From an uncultured Clostridiaceae bacterium (GTDB lineage: Bacteria > Bacillota > Clostridia > Lachnospirales > Lachnospiraceae): a DNA stretch of 8,085 nt. The notes below the pieces were generated by a model, which did not search any database, had not been told where the DNA came from, and saw nothing but the letters and a program-made list of their open reading frames with translations. Every line of letters begins with the position of its first letter. Within the stretch, counting starts at the first letter, position 1. Shown here piece after piece: positions 4,554 to 8,085 of the stretch. The DNA lies in NCBI GenBank assembly GCA_949948825.1, contig CATLIJ010000104.1, positions 1 through 8,085 on the forward strand, in the 5' to 3' direction. The position numbers were made by a program, and so were the translations under genes.

Positions 4554-6032
4554 CTAAAATCCTCCGTAAATAAAATCTGCCGCATTAAATCCAAAGCCAT
4601 AGGTTCCAAACACCATAACAGCTGCCACTGCTGCCAGATAGATTCCCCATTGAAGAATCAAAGGCTGTCTTAATATCCTCTCCCGCACTTCCATAGTTCG
4701 GGTTTCCTGTATCTCTTCCACCTTCCACAGAATCCAAATGGAGATCAGCAATATGCCCCATTCCTTCCAGGAAAGTCCCAGGCGCAGCAGGGAATCATCA
4801 AAAAAGATCCAGGGGTTATAGACGGTAATCATTTTATAAATCATGGCAATCCCCGCGCGGAGGCTTTCTGCACGGAAAATTACCCAGGCCGGCATTATCC
4901 AGAACCAGGTTCCACACCGTCTGCACCACACGCCTGCCCTGCTTCCCTCTGTCAGACGCAGCCAGCTGAAAAGCTTTTTCTGCAGCCCTTTTGTCAAATC
5001 CCCGCCAATCTGATAAATTCCGTGGACCCATCCCCAAAACAGATACTTATACCCCGCCCCGTGCCAGATTCCGCTTACGGTAAACACCGCCAAAATATGA
5101 AAATATTTCCGGAGCCTTCCCCTGCGGTTTCCTCCCAGAGGAATGTAAATATAGTCCTTCAGCCAGGTGCTTAAGGAAATGTGCCATCTTCCCCAAAACT
5201 CTTTCACAGACTCTGCCAGATAAGGACGCTGGAAATTATCTGCCAGATGAATCCCAAACAGCTCTGCCACTCCCTTTGCAAGGCATACACAAGACAGAAA
5301 ATCCGTATACAGCTGAATGCTGTACAGAGCGCCTGCCACAAGCACATAGCCTCCCTGATAGGCTTTCCAGTGGTCAAATACCTGATTGACTACAACTGAA
5401 GCCTTGTCTGCAATCATCAGTTTCAGAAAAAATCCCCACACAATCAGCTGAAGCCCTTTGCAAAAGCCCTTTTCCTCAAATCTGTGTCCCTCATACAGCT
5501 GCTCTCCCAGCTGTCCGTACCGGGGAATGGGTCCCTGGATTATCTGTGGAAAAAAGGACACAAACAAGGCAAATTTTCCAAGATTTCTCTGCGCCTTGAT
5601 TTTCCCCTGCGAGACATCCACAACATATGAAATCATCTGCAAGGTATAAAAAGACATTCCAACAGGCACAATCCACGGATAAGTCTTTTGATGTAACAAA
5701 GACTGCAGCACAAAATCTCCGTTCTTTGTGATTACCAGAGGAGCAGCCAGCAGAAACACGCAGATTATCAAAAACCATTTCCCCGGATTTCTGCCCTTTT
5801 CCTCCCCTTTCGGCCCTCCCTCCCCTTTTCTTGTCTCCTCCAGTGTGATTCCCATTATGTATCCAGCCATCAAGGTGACGAGAAACACCCAAAATCCCTT
5901 TCCGGAAAGCTTGTAATAAAATCCCATGCTCCCTGCCAAAAGCGCCATCCACCGGAATTTCTTTGGCAAAATATAATATAATAATACCAATCCTCCCACA
6001 AACACATAAAAATACAGTGAAATATAAACCAT
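4554..6032 (-). CDS. MBOAT-family membrane O-acyltransferase (AlgI-like)
   Basis: A polytopic membrane protein of 492 residues, close to AlgI and DltB length. Such proteins carry an acyl group across the membrane for transfer to extracellular polysaccharide, usually through an SGNH partner, here the next gene. Motifs from ATG 6032: FFPQIIQGPIPRY (160-172); the signature from RPYLAES through EFWGRWHISLSTWLKDY to YIPLGG (about 269-301); and the MBOAT histidine in GIWHGAGYKYLFWGWVHG (His324). A second His is at 337. The usual DFSGYSDxAxG segment reads DFLSCVCLAKG, an atypical cysteine-bearing variant. ATG 6032 is preferred to the upstream TTG 6050, with AAGG four bases upstream (6040-6037). A promoter is visible at 6119-6091. 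The divergent small ribbon-helix-helix gene may regulate it. The transferred group and glycan cannot be read from sequence. Confidence 0.93.
   Translation of the reverse strand: MVYISLYFYVFVGGLVLLYYILPKKFRWMALLAGSMGFYYKLSGKGFWVFLVTLMAGYIMGITLEETRKGEGGPKGEEKGRNPGKWFLIICVFLLAAPLVITKNGDFVLQSLLHQKTYPWIVPVGMSFYTLQMISYVVDVSQGKIKAQRNLGKFALFVSFFPQIIQGPIPRYGQLGEQLYEGHRFEEKGFCKGLQLIVWGFFLKLMIADKASVVVNQVFDHWKAYQGGYVLVAGALYSIQLYTDFLSCVCLAKGVAELFGIHLADNFQRPYLAESVKEFWGRWHISLSTWLKDYIYIPLGGNRRGRLRKYFHILAVFTVSGIWHGAGYKYLFWGWVHGIYQIGGDLTKGLQKKLFSWLRLTEGSRAGVWCRRCGTWFWIMPAWVIFRAESLRAGIAMIYKMITVYNPWIFFDDSLLRLGLSWKEWGILLISIWILWKVEEIQETRTMEVRERILRQPLILQWGIYLAAVAAVMVFGTYGFGFNAADFIYGGF
4561..4565 (-). promoter_or_regulatory. 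Ribosome binding site for the SGNH gene, inside the MBOAT end
   Basis: GGAGG within the last MBOAT codons, eight bases before GTG 4552. The MBOAT TAG (4556-4554) and this GTG are separated by one base, so ribosomes finishing the first protein can restart on the second. This decides the start over the longer ATG and TTG options. Confidence 0.75.
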
Positions 6033-6090
6033 TTTTCCTTTTCCCCACAACCTTACTTTTCTTGTTCACTTTTTAATCCTATAAAATATT

Positions 6091-6119
6091 ACTTTATCCT
6101 ACTTTATACGATAAGTCAA
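6091..6119 (-). promoter_or_regulatory. Promoter of the MBOAT-SGNH operon
   Basis: TTGACT (6119-6114, 5 of 6), a 17-base spacer and TAAAGT (6096-6091, 4 of 6) on the minus strand. Transcription would start near 6084, about 50 bases before ATG 6032. Confidence 0.6.
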
Positions 6120-6151
6120 TACTGAAACATACAAAATGCTATAGTATACGA
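6105..6151. repeat. Direct repeats TATACGA in the divergent intergenic region
   Basis: TATACGA occurs at 6105-6111 and 6145-6151, exactly 40 bp apart, about four helical turns. The first copy lies in the -35/-10 spacer of the MBOAT promoter. The second overlaps the presumed -10 of the RHH gene (TATAGT, 6140-6145) by one base. They are candidate operators for the RHH protein; 7-bp repeats in AT-rich DNA can arise by chance. Confidence 0.3.
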
Positions 6152-6166
6152 AAAAGGAGTATTGTA

Positions 6167-6322
6167 ATGAAACCATTAAAAACAAAGGTCAGCATCACCC
6201 TGGACACTGACCTGATTGAACAGTTAAAAGCTCTGGCAGAGGCAGATGACCGGTCCTTTTCCCAATACATCAATCTGATTCTGAAAGAATTTCTGGCCCA
6301 AAACCGTGGGAAAAAGCCATAA
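6167..6322 (+). CDS. Small ribbon-helix-helix (Arc/CopG-type) DNA-binding protein, 51 aa
   Basis: The only plus-strand gene in the window. Its 51 residues fit one RHH fold. A short beta strand (KVSITLD, residues 7-13) would insert into the DNA major groove in the dimer. Helix A follows (DLIEQLKALAEADD), then the conserved turn and helix B starting SFSQYINLILKEFLAQ. ATG 6167 has AAGGAG at 6154-6159, seven bases upstream. No toxin gene follows, so a toxin-antitoxin role has no support here. It is divergent from the MBOAT-SGNH operon with 134 bases between start codons. By analogy with small RHH proteins it may repress itself and that operon. Fold assignment is strong; the target is inferred. 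Confidence 0.85.
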   Translation: MKPLKTKVSITLDTDLIEQLKALAEADDRSFSQYINLILKEFLAQNRGKKP

Positions 6323-6358
6323 ACCGGAAAATAAGGCTTTCGAAAAACCAAAGCTTTC

Positions 6359-6390
6359 AAAAAAAACGGCATAGCTCCCAGGCTATGCCG
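6359..6390 (-). terminator. Rho-independent terminator of the GH25 gene
   Basis: On the minus strand a perfect 9-bp stem (CGGCATAGC / GCTATGCCG) with a 6-nt loop is followed by T8 (6366-6359). It begins 15 bases after the lysozyme stop codon. In the plus direction the same hairpin lacks a T tract, so it would not efficiently end RHH transcription. Confidence 0.93.
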
Positions 6391-6405
6391 CATCCTTAAC
6401 CATCT

Positions 6406-7347
6406 TTACTTATCAACTCTTCTCCCGTTCTCATCAAACTGATACAAAATTCCATCCACTTCGTATTCTCCCCCGGATACCAAACTGCCGTCCTCTCTTA
6501 GAAAGTACCAGCCATCCTCCAGGAAAAGCCATCCCGTCTGTTTTACATAATCCTGATAATAATATTGATTTCCATTTATCTGCCGCCATCCGGTTCCTGG
6601 AAACCGGGTCTGATAATCAGCAAATGCAATCTCAATACACACCTCTCCCTGAATGCCATCCACCTGCCCTGCATCTGTATACTGCCAGATGGTCCGGTTA
6701 GGGAACTCGTTGACTGAGGTCTCATACCGGGCATACCAAATGTCATAAGGGATCTGGGATGTATCGATATATGAGGTCAGCCACTTGTGGTTTCCATAAA
6801 CCACCGGGCAATACCCTGCCTCTGCAATCACCTCACAAAATGCATTCACCTGCCCTGCCAGCTCCTGCGGTGTCTTCCCCATATCCAGAAGATACTGAGA
6901 CTCCACATCATAAGCCACTGGATAGGAAACAGGGTAATCCTTAATCTTCTCCAGCACAAACCGGGCCTCCTCTCTGGCAGTCTCCACATCCATAGCCTGA
7001 GTATACAAAAAAACCCCGGTGCGGATTCCCTGACTGATGGCTCCCTGCATATTCTCATCAAAATACGGGTCCAGATCTTCATGGTATCCCAAGCGCACCA
7101 TGGCAAAGGTCACATTGTCCGCTGCCACCCGTTCCCAGTCAATCTCCCCTGCCCGGTTCTGATATTTGGAGACAGTAATCCCCTTGGCCACAGCTCCTTC
7201 AATGGCTGTTCCATTGGCACGGATAAACTGTCCGTCCTGCACAGTCAGGCGTTCCTCCAGTTTTCCATAGGCCGGTGCAACTGCCCCTGCCGCAATCTGA
7301 AAAATCAAAGCTCCTGTCAACATGCCAATGACCCATCCCTGTCCCAT
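6406..7347 (-). CDS. GH25-type secreted muramidase-like protein with C-terminal cell-wall-binding-like repeats
   Basis: Predicted 313 residues. An N-terminal hydrophobic stretch (GWVIGMLTGALIFQIAAGAV, about 4-23) ending near APAYG is a signal peptide or anchor. Residues about 54-250 form the glycosidase 25 barrel: GITVSKYQ then IDWERVAADNVTFAMVRLGY, catalytic AYDVES (Asp147, Glu149) and WQYTDAGQVDGIQG. GH25 enzymes cut the MurNAc-GlcNAc bond of peptidoglycan. The first acidic residue of the usual GIDVS motif is Thr58 here, so activity is less certain. The last ~60 residues hold aromatic/glycine-rich repeats (GWRQINGNQYYY, GWLFLEDGWYFLREDGS) like choline-binding-type wall anchors. ATG 7347 is chosen because an upstream frame opening (TTG 7413) falls in the -35 box, and GAAAGGAA (7365-7358) precedes the ATG. 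A monocistronic unit with its own promoter and terminator. Confidence 0.88.
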   Translation of the reverse strand: MGQGWVIGMLTGALIFQIAAGAVAPAYGKLEERLTVQDGQFIRANGTAIEGAVAKGITVSKYQNRAGEIDWERVAADNVTFAMVRLGYHEDLDPYFDENMQGAISQGIRTGVFLYTQAMDVETAREEARFVLEKIKDYPVSYPVAYDVESQYLLDMGKTPQELAGQVNAFCEVIAEAGYCPVVYGNHKWLTSYIDTSQIPYDIWYARYETSVNEFPNRTIWQYTDAGQVDGIQGEVCIEIAFADYQTRFPGTGWRQINGNQYYYQDYVKQTGWLFLEDGWYFLREDGSLVSGGEYEVDGILYQFDENGRRVDK

Positions 7348-7384
7348 AAATCTGTCATTCCTTTCTTCATCTATGAATGGGATT

Positions 7385-7413
7385 ATTGTACCAGCACTCT
7401 GTTTTCCATGCAA
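7385..7413 (-). promoter_or_regulatory. Extended -10 promoter of the GH25 gene
   Basis: TACAAT (7390-7385, 5 of 6) preceded by TGG, an extended -10 of TGn form, with a weak -35 TTGCAT (7413-7408) at 17 bases. Expected start is near 7378, leaving about 30 bases of leader before ATG 7347. Confidence 0.7.
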
Positions 7414-7502
7414 GGAAGAATTTATTACAATTTTTGAAAATTCTTTGCAAAACTGTTAATTTTCTCCGCCGTCCGACCTGTTACCAGCCGCACATCATTC
7501 CC

Positions 7503-8085
7503 CTATCTTTGCCCCAACAGATAATTGACAAACTGCTGAGCCGTCCGTCCGGAGATTCCTCCGTGAGAAAGCTCCCATTTGTTGGCCTCTCCAAACAGCT
7601 CCTTCTCTTCCATGGAAATTCCTGCCCGGTCCGCCAGTTCCTTCACAATATGGAAATACTCCTTCTGAGAGGGCTTGGAATAGCTGATGGTCACGCCAAA
7701 CCGGTTCACCAAAGACAGTTTCTCCTCCATGGTATCGGATCGGTGCATTCCGTTCGAATGCTCCATGTCATCCCGGTCGCTCCAGTTTTCCTTGATCAAA
7801 TGACGCCGGTTGGAGGTGGCGTAAATCAAAATGTTGTCAGGCCGCGTCTCCACACCGCCCTCAATCACTGCCTTTAAAAACTTGTATTCCACCTCAAACT
7901 CTTCAAAGGAAAGGTCATCCATATAAATGATAAACTTATAATTCCGGTTTTTAATCTGAGCAATCACTGCTGACAAATCCTTAAACTGGTGCTTATAAAT
8001 CTCAATCATCCGCAGGCCCTGAGGATAAAACTCATTGACTATCGCCTTGATGCTGGTGGATTTGCCGGTTCCGCTGTCACCAAAA
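7503..8085 (-). CDS. AAA+ ATPase of the DUF815 family, C-terminal part (cut by window edge)
   Basis: The open frame runs off the right edge, so the start is outside. From the edge inward: Walker A GDSGTGKST (encoded at about 8081-8055), Walker B FIIYMDDLSF, then a sensor-1-like ILIYATSNRRHL with the polar residue after the strand. An arginine-containing GGISGRTAQQFVNYL near the C-terminus is in sensor-2 position. This order and wording match the DUF815 ATP-binding proteins (PF05673) of Firmicutes, cytoplasmic P-loop ATPases without established substrate. The N-terminal helical region of the family is missing only because of the window edge. The annotated stop is TAG 7505-7503, and the same frame stays open for 25 more codons after it. 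No clear terminator separates it from the GH25 promoter. Confidence 0.9.
   Translation of the reverse strand, partial: FGDSGTGKSTSIKAIVNEFYPQGLRMIEIYKHQFKDLSAVIAQIKNRNYKFIIYMDDLSFEEFEVEYKFLKAVIEGGVETRPDNILIYATSNRRHLIKENWSDRDDMEHSNGMHRSDTMEEKLSLVNRFGVTISYSKPSQKEYFHIVKELADRAGISMEEKELFGEANKWELSHGGISGRTAQQFVNYLLGQR

Noticed and set aside
5491..6069. Minus-strand 192-codon ORF overlapping the MBOAT gene
   Set aside because: It is an out-of-frame shadow: the MBOAT frame holds the conserved motifs and this one has none.
6330..6366. Plus-direction terminator for the RHH gene
   Set aside because: A weak GCTTT/AAAGC stem is present but is followed by A residues, not T, so it is not an intrinsic terminator in that direction.
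6139..6393. Minus-strand 84-codon ORF antisense to the RHH gene
   Set aside because: It overlaps a clear RHH gene with a good ribosome binding site and begins inside a terminator hairpin. Its composition does not look like a protein.
6787..7437. Plus-strand 216-codon ORF opposite the GH25 gene
   Set aside because: It is antisense to a gene with recognisable catalytic motifs, signal peptide, promoter and terminator, and shows no domain of its own.
1..8085. CRISPR array, tRNA or rRNA gene, insertion sequence or phage attachment site
   Set aside because: No regularly spaced repeats with unique spacers, cloverleaf-like sequence, rRNA motifs or transposase genes were seen. The only tandem repeats are the coding 45-bp units.

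Overview
The window looks like chromosomal DNA from a Gram-positive Clostridia-type bacterium, most likely Lachnospiraceae. This is inferred from strong GGAGG-type ribosome binding sites, moderate GC, Rho-independent terminators, and the gene families present: MetNIQ, an AlgI-like MBOAT with an SGNH partner, a GH25 enzyme with aromatic C-terminal repeats, a DUF815 ATPase and an Rpn-like remnant. All real genes except one tiny ORF lie on the minus strand, so the gene order below runs from high to low coordinates.

Region by region: (a) 8085-7503, the 3' part of an AAA+ ATPase of the DUF815 type, cut by the window edge. (b) 7413-6359, a GH25-type secreted muramidase-like gene with its own extended -10 promoter and a strong terminator. 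(c) 6167-6322 on the plus strand, a 51-residue ribbon-helix-helix protein, divergent from (d). (d) 6119-2990, a two-gene operon: an AlgI-like membrane O-acyltransferase, then an SGNH/AlgX-like partner translationally coupled through a GTG start. Together they are expected to O-acylate (probably acetylate) a cell-surface or exported glycan. (e) 2864-2193, the C-terminal remnant of an Rpn-like nuclease that has lost its 5' end and carries three 45-bp tandem repeats. (f) 2196-1, the methionine ABC importer operon metN-metI-metQ, with metQ cut by the window edge.

The most interesting part is the roughly 350-nt leader of metNIQ. A near-consensus promoter (2168-2196) drives a transcript containing a 32-codon ORF (2051-1953) absent from ordinary ORF lists. 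Its peptide has 9 Met and 3 Cys, including a Met-Met-Met-Cys-Met-Cys run. A textbook Rho-independent terminator (1896-1863) follows, just before metN. A competing pairing between 1946-1938 and the terminator's 5' arm can be drawn. It sits where a ribosome at the leader stop codon would mask it and a ribosome stalled on the Met codons would leave it free. This is the layout of classical ribosome-mediated attenuation (trp/his style), apparently sensing Met-tRNA (perhaps also Cys-tRNA) in place of the SAM riboswitch or T-box expected for a Firmicute methionine operon. An 8-nt perfect anti-Shine-Dalgarno near the transcript 5' end could add a second control layer. All regulatory statements are inferences from sequence and were not tested.
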